Shown here piece by piece: positions 23,888-36,863 of a stretch of 64,000 nt of DNA. The DNA comes from Adineta vaga (Eukaryota > Rotifera), in the NCBI GenBank assembly GCA_021613535.1, contig CP075494.1, positions 6,758,001-6,822,000 on the forward strand, in the 5' to 3' direction. A program made the position numbers and the translations under genes. The notes below the pieces were generated by a model. It saw only the letters and a program-made list of their open reading frames with translations, made no database searches and was not told the DNA's origin. The first letter of the stretch is position 1, and every line of letters starts with the position of its first letter.

Positions 23888-25213
23888 ATGAAACGAACAG
23901 GAATTGCGTATTTTTTCGCTTTAACTGGAGGACTTTTTGGTATACATCATCTTTATTTACGACGTACCCAACAAGCTTTATTATGGTTTACAACATTTGG
24001 TGGGTTTGGTATTGGACTTCTCTATGAATTATTATTTTCAATAAGAAAATATGTTCAAGAAGCCAACAATGATAATTCATTTCATGATTTTTATCAAAAA
24101 AAAATGCGAGAACAAAAATCACCAGCCTTTGAATTAACAAGATTCGGTGGTAAGTAGTAAATAATAAGTAATAAACAAAATTTTACCTATTGTGTTCTTC
24201 AAGGACAATTTATCGTCGCGATGTTCTATGGTTTTATAACCTACTATGCCTTCCCAGATACTTGGGTTGAAAAAACGTTTCTATCTTTATTTGTAGCATT
24301 TTGTTCAGCAGTTGCCATTGCTTTTGGTAAAGATATTTGATGATAAAAAAAGATTTCATTTCATCCGAATTTTCCTTCAGGTACACAACTTGTAGGCACA
24401 CTTGGACCTCGAAAATGTTCATTTGTTTGGCCATTATTAGGTGCTTTACTTGGAATACCTTTCCTATTGACTCATGGCGTGAAATCACCATCATTTAATA
24501 TTGCAGCTTTCTTTTCCTGTTGGATATTTGAATGGAAAGTTGATTGGGATCCTGAATATCTCTCGGATAAATCGAAAACCAAACCAAAAGCAAGACGTCA
24601 TGTTGTGAAACGTTGTTTAATACTTGGCTGTGGTGCTATTCTTTTTGGATTATTAGTCTCATCAGCAATTTATCAAAATTTGCAAGTAGATCTTCATGGT
24701 GAACGTGTTAAAATTAAAGATGTTATCGCAGATTTCTTTAAATCACAAGAATTTATTCAACTTTATCAACAATTATCCCGTGTTATGAAAGAATTGTATG
24801 CGTTTTATTTGCAATTTGGTTTTAAAGGTATATGGACACAAATTTGGGCAGAATTAAGTTCTGAAAGTGATAAACAAGCGTATCAAGTAAATCTCCTTGA
24901 CTAATCGATGTAAAACGATATCTGATATCGATTATTTCTCTTTTAGACACTGAATCTTAAATCAGATGCTTCACAGAAAGACATTGAACTTCAATGTCGA
25001 ACATTATCACGTAAATGGCATCCAGATCGATATCGCGTATGATAGAAAAGAAAATAATCTTTTTCTCATACGATGAAAATATTTCTTTAGGATCCGGAAG
25101 CAAAACAAAAAGCCGAAACAACTTTTATGAATATTCAACAAGCATGTAATCGTTTATCTGCTGAACGTAAACGTCGACAGACAATCAATACACAAAAACG
25201 TGAAAATCCATAA
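23888..25213 (+). CDS. DNAJC22: DnaJ homologue subfamily C member 22
   Basis: Five exons (23888-24149, 24204-24326, 24381-24886, 24947-25036, 25091-25213) encode 367 aa, close to the vertebrate length (~341). The protein opens with a TM2-type hairpin: GIAYFFALTGGLFGIHHLYL and FTTFGGFGIGLLYEL. More membrane helices follow, including PLLGALLGIPFLLTHGV and RCLILGCGAILFGLLVSSAI. The C-terminal J domain contains the invariant HPD in SRKWHPDRYRDPEAK. This order, TM2 and membrane segments first and J domain last, is diagnostic of DNAJC22 (fly wurst). Wurst recruits Hsc70 to clathrin and is needed for endocytosis. An AG acceptor-like site lies 11 nt before the ATG with no visible upstream exon. Confidence 0.92.
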
Positions 25214-25436
25214 ATCATTCCAATTTTCTCTTCAGAGACAGATCTTTGTTTTGTTTTCTTTCTTTTTAATCAATCTCGCGTGGTCTTTCAGGACAGTAAT
25301 CCATGTTTTTTTTATTATTGGTGATGGATAGTTTTTATTTTATTGCTAATTTGAGATAATAATCATAATCAATTTCTGATTGTTTTGAATTTTTAGAAAT
25401 CTTCTTAATGTCTTGATTAGATACAATATATTTTGA

Positions 25437-28400
25437 ATGTCCGTCACAATCGATTCTGTTAAATTTTATATCAATCAATTTATTCAAAATTTTGATTATG
25501 TCGATGCCATCTTTCTTGCGGAACGTCTTTATGCTGAAGGTAAAATATTGCGAAAATTTTCATAGAAAGAAAAATACTTGATATTTTTTAGTAAAAAATG
25601 ATGAATCAACTTATCTATTAGCTCGAACTTATTATCTCAGTGGTGATATCAATAAATCCTATTGGTTATTACGGAATTCATCGGTTGAACATGTACCTAC
25701 TGCTAAACTTCTTTTAGCAAAATGTTGTTTTGATATCGATAAGTAAGTCACAATTCGATGAAAGACTGAACTTTTTCATTGGATATTTTTAAGACTTCAT
25801 GAGGCAGAATCGGTGTTACTTGGAAATTGCTCGTCAGTTAATACGCTTGCATTAGATGAGTTTGTTATTGATCATGGTGATCAAGCAACATTTGCATTAC
25901 AATTATTAGCTAAAGTTTGCGAGTAAGTTTCAGCAGAAAAATGAATTATTAATATTTGTTGATGAATTATGTAGAAAATCAGATCGTCATCAAAAAGCAA
26001 GTGAATGTTATCGAAAATCATTAAAACTCAATCCATTTCTCTGGTCATCATTCGAAGCTCTCTGTCGATTAGGTATTCGACATTCTTGATGATGAAGTAG
26101 TTTCTAAGAATTGATTTTCTAGGTGAACGTGTTGATACAAGTATATTCTGTTCATCGACTATCAAATCTAATCGATCTGTGTCAGAATCTCCAATATGTG
26201 TTACTCCGTATACAGAATCTATAAAAGATATTCAAAGTGAAAATCAAACAATAGAAAATGTTTGTTTCAATTCCGAGAGAAAACAAATCATTCGAAATCT
26301 TTTTCATTTCAGTCGATAAATACAAGTACAAATCTTCCTATGAAAGAACGATCTCAATCACGTTTATTTCAAGCACCTACAACTATTATGAAATTAACTG
26401 ATTCTATACTCAATGTTGATTCAGCCAATATCTCAGCGAATATCACATCAACGCCAATCGCTTTACTTTCGGAACAATTACAAGATGGTGATAAATTTAC
26501 TCCGCCAACTATCAAACCACCTGATTATATTCCCACATTACGTAATCCACCTTTAGCACCTAAACGACAAAATACACGAATGTTGTACGTATTGATAATA
26601 TAAATTCAAACAAAGAATTTGAAAAATTGTTCTTCCTCCTTGTTTTGTAGACAACAATATGGATGTGACGATACAAGTACACCTGTATCGACGACGACAC
26701 TTTTACATAAACATGAAATTGCTTCGACATCAATTAGCGAAGCAAAGAAAACAGCGAGCACAAGAAAAGTAGATCTTGTTCGTTTTTAAAATAAACTCAA
26801 TGTTTAATATCTATTCTCTTACTATTTTAGGAAAACAAATCGATTCGTGCTCCAACTAAACGTACAACGCGCATAACAAAACCACGGGCACCTTGTGCAG
26901 ATATGAGTATAACTCCCATATCATCATTGGAATCTCCAAACAAAATGACAACACGATCTCAAGTTCGATCAAACAATAGCAGTTTAAATTCTTCGATGGA
27001 GACAGAAATCAGTAACAAACGTGAGAGACAAAAGAAAAGTCAATCAAGTTCACGTACATCTGGTTTGTTGATTAATACTTTTCGCTTATCATTTCTACTG
27101 ATTTTTGTTCTTTCTTTCTATTAAGAATTGGTTGAAAATATCATCAATGTATTTAAATTACTCGGCCAAGGTCTTCAACATTTATCACAATTTGAATGTC
27201 GACAAGCGATTGAATTATTCGAATCCATTTCATTAAAACATCTTGATACACCTTGGACATTATTACGTTTAGCTAATTGTTATTATCATTTACATGATTA
27301 TCAAAAGTCAGTCCTGATTTATCGAGAATTACGTACAAAATTTCCATATCATATTGATGGATTAGAATATTATAGTACTGTTCTATGGCATCTCAAAGAT
27401 GATATTGCTCTAGCAACATTAGCACATGAATTAACTGAAACGGATCGGAAACATCCAGCTGTAAGTATATCTCTCATATAATTTAAGATATGCTGAATGA
27501 AATTAACTAAATGTTGTGTTTTGTTAGAGTTGGTGTGCGTCTGGAAATTGTTTAAGTTTGAATCATGAATACGATAAAGCAATTCAAGCATTTAAACGTG
27601 CTATTCAATTAGCACCAGAATCGGATTATGCATATACATTATTAGGAAATGAATATTCTCTTATTGATGAACTTGAACGAGCAATGGCATGTTTTCGAAA
27701 AGCTATTCAATTAAATTCACGTAGTTATAAAGCTTGGTAAGTTACTTGTTACCGGAGAAACGAAATCTATTATTTAACTTTGGAAATAGGAATGGTGTAG
27801 CGATGGTCTATTTAAAGCAAGAAAAATTTCAATCAGCTACATTTCATTTCACAAAAGCAACAAGTATCTATCGTACAAATCCAGATCTCATCTGTCATTT
27901 AGCAGTGGTAAGAAATTTCGTATTTAATTTATATCTTCATGCAAAGCACTTATCTTTTAGGCTCAACATAAATGTAATCAGTCTACTGATGCATTAGCAT
28001 TGTTGAATGATGCATTGAAAATTGATTCGAAAAATGCTCTATGTAAATTTCATAAGTGAGTTAATTATTTTGAAAACGAATGAATATTTGGAATATAATT
28101 CGATGATTTAGAGCTGGGCTTTTATTACATCTCGAACGTTATCATGAAGCATTAGCAGAACTCGAAGAATTACGACAAATTGCACCTAAAGAATCACTTG
28201 TCTTTTATCTACTTAGTAAAGTATGATCCAATCAATACTCGCATAGAAAAGAAAAATATTTTCTATTTAAAGGTTCATCGACATTTGAAAAACTTCCATT
28301 ATTCATATATGTATATGTCATGGAGTATGGATCTTGATCCTAAAGGTAATTGATTTTTGTTGTATTAGAAAATTTTGACATAAATTTCTCTTTGAAAGGT

Positions 28401-28574
28401 GCTAATAATCAATTGAAAGAAAATGCCGATAAACTCTATTCCAAAGATGAAGATCTTTTACTTGGTATGGAAGATATTGCTTCGTCTGTCACTGACGATG
28501 ATAATAGTCAAATGCAATCTCAAAGTTCACTACAAGATATTCAGCCGATGGATTCTAGTGAAGAAATTCTTTAG
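25437..28574 (+). CDS. CDC27: anaphase-promoting complex subunit 3 (CDC27)
   Basis: Fifteen exons join in frame to 784 aa: 25437-25539, 25592-25742, 25794-25922, 25975-26072, 26123-26259, 26313-26584, 26651-26768, 26831-27062, 27126-27460, 27528-27736, 27790-27907, 27961-28055, 28112-28220, 28273-28345, 28399-28574. The N-terminal TPR block has FDYVDAIFLAERLYAE, LLARTYYLSG and TAKLLLAKCCFD. The centre is a disordered Ser/Thr linker. The C-terminal TPR superhelix includes DTPWTLLRLANCYYHLHDYQ, AIQLAPESDYAYTLLGNEY, MVYLKQEKFQSATFHF and SWSMDLDPKGANNQ, closely matching CDC27. It is a scaffold TPR subunit of APC/C that docks CDC20/CDH1 and substrates for ubiquitination at mitotic exit. The window also holds a securin-like gene, securin being a classic APC/C substrate, and SKP1 of the SCF ligase; this proximity is probably chance. 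Confidence 0.95.
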
Positions 28575-29026
28575 AAAACGCCACATATATCTTGCCTTTC
28601 TTGTGCATGTACACAGATCAATACCTCACGAGTTCATGTTATGTAAATATCTGTCATATCAAAGAGCCAATGATATTTCTCAGGTGTATGTTTATCTCTA
28701 TCATTTTTTTTTCTTCTTCATTTACTTTATTCATTCTATAGTGTATCGAGATGAATTCTCTATCGAATAAAATATCTAATCAATTAGACTTTTTCTTTTT
28801 TCCTTCCTTCCTTGTCTTTTTATTTATCAAAAAAAAACAACAAATGTATAATCTGTTATTCTAAACAATAGCAAACGAATCTTTAACAGATGACCAATGT
28901 GTGTGTGTGTGCGCGTGTTTTTTCTTCTTCTCTTCCATTATCAAATGAATAACAAAAATAAAAAAAGTATATATTGCATGTAAAATTAAGGATTAGTCTT
29001 ATTTTGATACGAAATATCAAATTAGA
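28575..29026. other. intergenic, with CDC27 3' UTR
   Basis: A poly(A) signal-like aataaa lies at 28767-28772 and a TG/CG dinucleotide tract at about 28899-28917. I see no coding content. Confidence 0.55.
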
Positions 29027-30445
29027 ATGTTTCGAATCATCCTTATTCTTTGTGCAAGTAAGAGAAACTACTGAAGATTTATTGATAGGATTTTTTTTCA
29101 ATATTTAGTTTTCAGCTGTATTGATTGTGTAACTGTTCGATTTAATTTGAAACAATTACCAAGATTCTATACACCCTTGAATGATAGGATCTTTTTAGCA
29201 GGTTCATTCAATCAATGGATACCGAATGATCAACGATATGAATTCAATAGTGTTACAAAAGCGTTGACAATTGATGTTCTACAAGGATCAACGATTGAAT
29301 TTAAAATAACAAGAGGAAGTTGGTCAACAGCAGAAACTTGGGCAGATGGAACAGCAAGAGCGAATAGAAAGCTAACAGTAGTATGTGTGAATTTCTATAT
29401 TTTGTTTTTTTTCGAGCAAACAGAAGAGAAAAAAAATCGAATTCATTGTTTTACTTAACGACATATTGGAATGTCGACTATAGGTTATTCTGATTTGCAA
29501 TATTTGAAGATTTTCTATAATCACTTTTCAAATATAGCTTAATGGAACCTATTTTGATATTAAATTACCATCGGAATGGTTTTGTCTTTCTTTTATCTCT
29601 TTAATCTTTAGTCAAACAATCCTCAATCGATCGACTTATCAATTGAACAATGGACGGATACAGCTGGTCGTGTTCATACTGCTACAAATCAAGTTTATAT
29701 TTTAGATTCGAATTTTTCCATGTGGAACCATCTTCCACGTACTCGTCGTATTTGGATATATCTCCCTCGAAGTTATTCAACTGATCTCAATCGACGTTAT
29801 CCAGTTGTTTATGCTCATGATGCTCAAAACTTATTCGATGCTAGTACTTCATTTTCTGGTGAATGGGGTATTGATGAAAGTTTAGATAATCTTTCACAAG
29901 AAATGATTGTCGTCGGTATTGATAATGGTGGTTCTGAACGTTTAAATGAGTTAACACCATTTCCAAATGCAAACTATGGTGGTGGTCAAGCAAATTTATA
30001 TTTAGATTTTATTGTTGATAAACTTCGTCCATATATCAATAGTCATTTTCGAACGAAATCTGAACGTGAAAATACTGCTATTCTAGGTAGTTCATTGGGT
30101 GGTTTATGTAGTTTTTATGCAGCTATTCGAAACGAAAATATCTTTGGATTAATTGGTATATTTAGTCCATCATTTTGGTTTTCGAATGATATTTATACAT
30201 ATGCCGCAAAACATACTTTTCAAAATTCTCCACCGCGGCTTTATTTCGTTGGTGGTCAACCAGAAAGTTCAACCATGATTAGTGATATGCAACGAATGAT
30301 TAATGTTTTACAAAATACAACCGTAGAATATAAACAAAATGCAAATAAATTAAAACTTATTGTTGCTGCTGATGGGCAACATCAAGAATGGTTTTGGCGA
30401 CGAGAATTTCCCAATGCTATTAAATGGCTATTTCCATTGTTCTAA
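29027..30445 (+). CDS. secreted esterase D-type alpha/beta hydrolase with N-terminal CBM48-like domain
   Basis: Exons are 29027-29057 (31 nt), 29109-29380 and 29612-30445, giving 378 aa. The first exon and the start of the second encode a signal peptide (MFRIILILCAIFSCIDC). Residues ~20-100 form a starch-binding/AMPK-like beta-sandwich: IFLAGSFNQWIPND with conserved Trp, and later WSTAETWADG. The catalytic domain carries IWIYLPRSYS, PVVYAHDAQNLFD, EWGIDESL, the nucleophile elbow GSSLGGL and a C-terminal His in AADGQHQEWFW. This is the putative esterase (Fes/IroE/esterase D) fold of bacterial siderophore or polysaccharide esterases. The two-domain secreted layout is mainly bacterial, so ancient horizontal transfer is possible, although two introns are present now. 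Intron 2 is 231 nt. The substrate is unknown. Confidence 0.82.
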
Positions 30446-32798
30446 ATTGTTATTTCAAAAATAAATTAACATCATACTATTCTCATTTCTTCTCTGCAAA
30501 AATCAAAGAATGTACTTGTCTTTAGAATAATATATGTCATGTAAAAACAAGAAACTAATCATTCGATTCAAATAGATTAAGAAAAAAAAGACATACGAAG
30601 TATTGTATTGTATGCAAATATACGTTGACTTGTTTGAAGCTAGTATATTCATCTATGTTGCATACCTTGTACTTTCTATCATAGAACTAGTTCGAACAAA
30701 CAATAATTTCTATTTATCTTGATATATTTTGTCCTTGCTTAAAAGTAAACGATTACTCATTTCGATAGAAACTGAGTATAACTAACATCAAACGATTTGT
30801 GTAAGTAATTAAAATAAATTGTAAACATAAGTGTATACGTATATCAGATTTTGTGGATGACGATCTAAGGAAGTGCACTATAGCTACATCTCTAACATTT
30901 TTTGGAACTGTCTGTGATTCTATTGCTTATTATCATCCTATGAATTATCAGCTATACTCATAAATTCCGTTTTTAATGAGTTTTCGTTTGATATAACAGT
31001 CACTTGATTATATTTTTGGATTTTAGCTGTAATCTTCAGGAAAAATATTTGAAAACTCTCGAAAACCACATCACCTTGGAAGTGTTAAGTTCAGGTTGAT
31101 GTTGTTTTCGTATGTAAAGTTGAAAAATCCGAATCATCTTCATTCGATTACTAAAATTAGAAAGGAGAATGCTATAAAGTAAATACTACACATCTCTATA
31201 GTGCTGGGAATCTTTTCTGTCGATCTGATTCACTCGCGACCTCTAGATACTTTTCTGATTCGATTGGTTTCTTTTTTTAAACTAATCAATCATCTAAAAA
31301 GTAATTTATTTATTTTTTGTTGTCTCGTTGTTGTTGTTGTTGTTGTTGTTTTCTGATCTATGAACTGCGCTCTGTAATTAATCAGCTGGAGCATCATCTG
31401 ATAAATGATGACTAGATATATATCCTTTCTTTCTTTCTATTGTCTTGTTGTAAGTATATAAATATCGGCAAGTTTTCAGAGCAAATCTGCCGCTTCTATT
31501 TATTCTTCACTTCTTCCAAGATATAATCTCGTTTTTAATTATGTGATAACATGTTATTACCTCGTCGGAAATGCGTTCAAATCATCTTATAGATTTTCTT
31601 TTATGCGTAGACAATTAGTAAATCATTTTTAAAAGTAATATCTATTCAATAACATTGCTTACATCATATGCACTTCATAAATTAGATATAGTTATAAAAC
31701 GACACGATATTTTATTTGAGAACATCTTGAGAAAACTGACGCACATCATTCGACCTTTGAATTTTTCAAGGCTATTTTGTTATATGTCGTTCAAATCTTG
31801 ACGAGTGAGTTATGCAATTAGGACATATAAAAAGACATAAACGAGAAGAAATTGTCATTTGTATTTTATAGACACGCGACCGAAAAACCAACAACAGTAA
31901 GTTATCACTAATTGTTTTATTAAAAACTGATAGAAAACATATAATGCGTGCTCAAAAAGCAATATTTACTAACAAGTAAATCTAGATAGATCTTTCTCTC
32001 TAACTATAGGTTTACTTTGATCAAAATAAAAAAAACGCTTGAAGAAAGAATATATGTAAGTATATTTGTTATAGAAATGATTTATTTATTCATTTATTTT
32101 TATCAAGTACTAATGTTTTCTTAGTAATATGAAGAAAAATGCATACATGCATGCATGCATGTTTTTTTCTCCTTCAATATAATAATGAATTATTAATTAG
32201 CAATTGTTACTTACGCGTTCTCATCTTTTTTTTATGATGAAGAAAAGAAATGACAGAATTATTTTTATCGTAAGAAGAAAAAGAAAAGAAACTTTGTCGA
32301 GATGCTAAAACACTCATCACACGTCTTTTGGATATTTGAGTAGACAAAAGGAAGGAAGTCGCCGTAACTAAAACTTCATCGATAGCTCGACTTACAAGTT
32401 TGTACGTCATTCACTGTTTGTTTTCTTTTTCTTCATTCAATAAATACTAACAAGATATTTATGGAATTTACCTTGAAAATTTCTATCAACAATAGAATCA
32501 TATGCTTTTTTTCTCCTCCGATTTACGTCGACACATTTTCTCAGTAATGAAATTAAACCGATAAAAAATGCGCACGAGAGAGAGAGAAAACTCTATGATT
32601 CTAATATATAATGTTTGATCTGTTGTTCCTGTCAATTTTATCTTCTGGCAGCTGTTATATGATACTTTTTTCTCATTCTAGATACATATACAAATGATAG
32701 TTTGTCTCGTATGGTAAAAATAGATTTGAATTCATTTCATTTGAGTTTTTCATTTGTTTTTCTTTCAGATGATCAAACTATAGTGAGTGTTGTTTTGG
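30446..32798. other. 2.35-kb intergenic stretch, repeats only
   Basis: This AT-rich sequence holds a (GTT)n microsatellite at about 31325-31350 and an ATGC-rich tract at about 32140-32162. A 67-codon minus frame at 32207-32410 is Ser/Arg-rich without recognisable motifs. The last ~30 nt contain the acceptor-like site and a four-codon upstream ORF (32769-32783) of the RAF gene. Confidence 0.5.
31325..31350. repeat. trinucleotide microsatellite, GTT unit
   Basis: About eight uninterrupted copies of the GTT/TTG unit are visible in intergenic DNA. Confidence 0.8.
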
Positions 32799-35700
32799 AT
32801 GGCTATGGTTCTTCAAGTGAATCGTGTAACAAGCAGCAATAGCAGCACGGTTCCCATGGAGTCTTTTAATCAGCTGCATGAATCAAACAATCAAGAAGAT
32901 AGTTTTCATCGAAAAATTTCTGATAAAATCGACGAAGCAAAACAATCTCAAAATGTTGAAAAATGTCAACAAATACTTGATGATTTTTTAAAAATGCTCA
33001 AACATTTGACAACAGACGTAAATAATTATAATTTAGCATTTCGTGAAACACGCCCGTCATTCTATATGCAAGTAAGTACATTTACATATGTTTACTAAGA
33101 AATAGAACATACATTAAAAAGAAAAGTAGATCAGGTCATTGAATTCGTTGATAGTGCAAATACCTTTGATGATTTATATGTCGATAAAAAAAATGAATTT
33201 GTTTTGTCGTTTAGGAATTTCAACGTTTAACTGATCGTATTGAAACGTTAACAAAAGCACGAGATACCTTAATGGAATATCTTCATGAACTTCAAGATCA
33301 AACAGTTGAAACAACGTTCCCTTATTCAGCATCATTTAATGATGTATCTACAATGAATAGTCATTTTCAACAACAATTACAATATTCTCCCACAATATCT
33401 CATTCTCCTCGTTCATCTCCATCAGAAAAAGCTCATCATCAACATACATCATCCATTTCTTCAATACAATCGAATACAAAAGATAATTTTCATAACGAAT
33501 ATTCGGTGATAAATGATCATCATTCTGTTCAACGACCACGTAGTCCAACAATGACACCAAGTAATTTCATACGTGTTCATTTTCCAAACAAACATACTAC
33601 TGCTGTAAGCGTATCTATTTTCGAACTAATTTTAATCCAATTGATTTTCTTTATTTAGCTTGCTCCACGTACTGATGAAACACTTGAAACAGCACTTCAA
33701 TTACGTGCTTCAAGACATTCAGTTACTAATATACGTGCTTATACACCAGTTTATATGATATCAAGGTATTTAATTAGATATTTCTTTTTGTCAAAATGAA
33801 CGTAAATGTTTTGCTTTGTAGACAACCATGCCCTTGGGATATAACTCTTGATCGTTTACAAGAAACAGAAATTGAACTGGAAGAAAAACCTAAACTAGAC
33901 CATTCATTCGTAAGTATCATTTTGTGTCTTGTTTTATTGAATTAATAGATGTCAAATTTACATTATTTCTTTTTTGGGAAATCTCTTTTGTTTCGTATAG
34001 ATACGAAAAAGATTTTTCACTTTAACTTATTGTGACATTTGTCATAAAATCCTGTTACAAGGACTACGATGTCTTGTATGTGGTTCTCGTATACATACAC
34101 GATGTATACATAAATCACAGATCTGTACGATCGTTCGAAGAGATTTCTATCGGTATTTTATTTGTTGTCTGCTTTTAAATATTCATCTATGTGTAAAAGC
34201 TTTGTGTCTATATCTGTATCTATGTCAATCTAGGAAAATCTTCCAACACCTCGTTTTCGCGCATTTATGGGTGTACGTTGTGTTGTCTGTCATCATCGTA
34301 TTCGCGAAACTTATAAACGTTGTGTTTCATGTGGTAATAGTTATCATAATCAGTGTTGTGGAAAAGCACCTGTCTGTTCACATCCGATTCTTCAGTATGA
34401 TGTTCATTAGACAAAATCTTGATGATGTTTTCTATTGATCTCTTTCGTAGACATATCAAACATCTTGGTCCCGAACGTTTTAATATCGATCGAACAAATG
34501 TTCAAACACGAAATAAAGAACAATCACGTAGTTTACCACGAATTCCATTATCAGTATGAGAATGAATTTCATGCTAATGAAAGATATCATTTCATGAGTT
34601 TTTCTTTGTTTTTATTTCTAGAGACCAAGTATTACAACAAATCAAGGAGTCGGTATGTACTATGCGTTTTAATCTTTTTCATATTTTTCGTACTTCTTCT
34701 CTGTCCATATTCCATATTTGACCGTCTCTGCAGATGCGACTGCATATGCGGCGTATGTAGATCAGAAAATTCTTTTTTTTTGCTTCATTTTGACAGAAAA
34801 AAAAGAAACAAACACATTAGATTTCTAATGGTGTCTATTTGTTTTTCCTTTTCACATGCTTTCATCCCTTTTCCCTCTACAATAAATTCATTTATACCTT
34901 GACAGGTCCACAAAAGGACATTTGTCACGATTCACATGACAATACATACCCAACAGCAACAACAAATACTGGCACTTATCCAACTTCTATTCTACCGACG
35001 ATAAATATATCGTCATCACTATCATCGAATACACTTTTTCAACCGTCTGTAACACTTCTTTCATCATCATTACCATCAGCAGTATCACCTATACATCACA
35101 TTCCTCAGTTATCACTGAGTAAGATTTCAAGAGATGATTTAATTAAATACACTGATATACTTCATTGATCACCTTCTTTATGATTTTCTTCATGTTCTTC
35201 TTCTTCTTCTTCTTCTCCTTTTTCTTTTATTGATTATCACATATAACTTAATCCCTTGAACGACATCTTAAAATCGAATTCGTTTTTTAATTCTAGTAAT
35301 TAATGGTTCGACTGTAATCAGTCCAGAAAGTCTTCGACCTAGTATGATTAAACCAAATAGTGATGCTCTTATCGACGCGAAAAAAGCCTCACCTGTAAGC
35401 ACGTCATCTTCGTAGAAAAATGAAAAAATGATTGGATTCTCTTGTAGAAATATGTTAGCGAATGGCAAATTCGACCAGAAGATTTGCTCGATCATGGACG
35501 AATGGTCGGCAGAGGTACTTATGGAACTGTATATAAAGCACAAGTGAGATTACATGGTAAGAATCAATAATGAAAAATTAGATGATTATATTTATGATTT
35601 TCTATTCTTCTCTTGATAATTAGGTTATGTGGCTTTGAAAGAATTGAATTTTATTTCACCAACACCAAGTCAATTTCAAGCATTTCGTAATGAAGTTTTC

Positions 35701-36863
35701 GCATTGAAGTATGTAGTTCTATTCCATCCAATTTTACTGTGAATTAAAATTTGTATATTATTTAGAAAAATTACCCATCAAAATACCTTGAATTTCTATG
35801 GATATATTGTTTCACCTCGTTTTGCTATCGTTACACAATGGTGTGATGTAAGAATAAGAAATTTCATTGTTTGATTTTAATCGAATAAATAAATTCATTT
35901 TAAAGGGTTCAACATTATATAAACATATTCATATTCTTGATCGTCATTGGAAAATCAACCAACTAATTGATATTGCTCGACAAACCTGTCAGGGAATGTC
36001 GTAAGTATATTTTATATGATGAACGAAACAAATTTGTTTGATTTTATTCATAGATATTTACATGATCGAGGTATTATTCATCGAGATCTTAAATCAAGTA
36101 ACGTCTTTCTCGATATGTGTGCTGAACCTGATGATGTTGGTGTTTGTTGGCGTGTTCGAATTGGTGATTTCGGTTTAGCAGCCGTTAAAACTGTTTTAGC
36201 TGAAGGTGTTAATCAACAATTTCAACCTACAGGTTCCGTTCTATGGATGGTAAATTTCTTCGAATTGAAAGAACTTTCTTCATTGAAATGAATTGTTTTT
36301 TAGGCACCCGAAGTTATCCAACAAAAGGATCCAAACTGTTATTCAACTAGTTCTGATGTATATGCGTATGGTTGTGTTCTATTTGAAATGTTTAGTGGAA
36401 AATTACCTCATGCTCCAATCAATAATAAAGAACAGGTTGATTACTAAAGGAAAGAATTATAGAATAAATATATTGTTTTCTTTCTTAGATAATGTGGCTT
36501 GTGGGAAAAGGTAGACTAAAAATAAAAGTTGATCAATGTCGTGATGATACACCTGAAGCAATAACTGATTTAATTCGTCAATGTACAGAATTTGATCGTG
36601 AACAACGACCAGATTTTGCACCTGAAGTTTGTATTTCATTGACAAGTTTCTTCATAAATTAATCAATTTGTTTTCTTTCTCTCACTTAGATTGATGATGT
36701 ACTATCAAAATTTGAATTCATATTTCCACGTTTACAACGTTCGCAATCAGAGCCGTGTTTAATTCGTAATCCTCAAGATGATTTACTTGGTTTATCCATC
36801 AATTTTGGAGTACCAAAAACTCCCGTATCCGTTCATCGACGTTTTAATGCTGAAGTTTCATGA
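32799..36863 (+). CDS. RAF: RAF-family serine/threonine kinase with an extra cysteine cluster
   Basis: Eighteen exons give 868 aa: 32799-33071, 33215-33604, 33659-33765, 33822-33909, 34001-34132, 34234-34394, 34451-34553, 34622-34652, 34906-35118, 35297-35394, 35448-35556, 35624-35708, 35766-35847, 35906-36000, 36054-36249, 36304-36435, 36489-36626, 36690-36863. The N-terminus is helical and B-Raf-like. The Ras-binding domain is [12 protein letters not shown] to [18 protein letters not shown] (~210-280). The C1/CRD is [35 protein letters not shown] second Cys/His cluster follows (~331-384). The kinase starts near 533: [61 protein letters not shown]. The C-terminal 14-3-3 site is RSQSEP (Ser831). 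It is the Ras-activated MAPKKK that phosphorylates MEK; catalytic VALK, HRD and DFG are intact, so it is RAF rather than KSR. The donor of exon 5 (gttcga) is weak but is required by frame. The start ATG at 32799 follows a four-codon uORF. Confidence 0.92.
34234..34394 (+). other. exon encoding a second zinc-binding-like cluster in RAF
   Basis: This exon reads [20 protein letters not shown] then [20 protein letters not shown]. The spacing C-x2-C-x10-C-x2-C-x4-H-x2-C resembles the core of a C1 domain but lacks the leading His. It sits directly behind the canonical CRD. Confidence 0.7.

Noticed and set aside
34202-34438. Alternative frame across the RAF exon 34234-34394, reached by the stronger donor at 34153
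   Set aside because: It destroys the regular Cys/His pattern and does not connect in phase to the next exon (34451), whereas the gttcga donor does.
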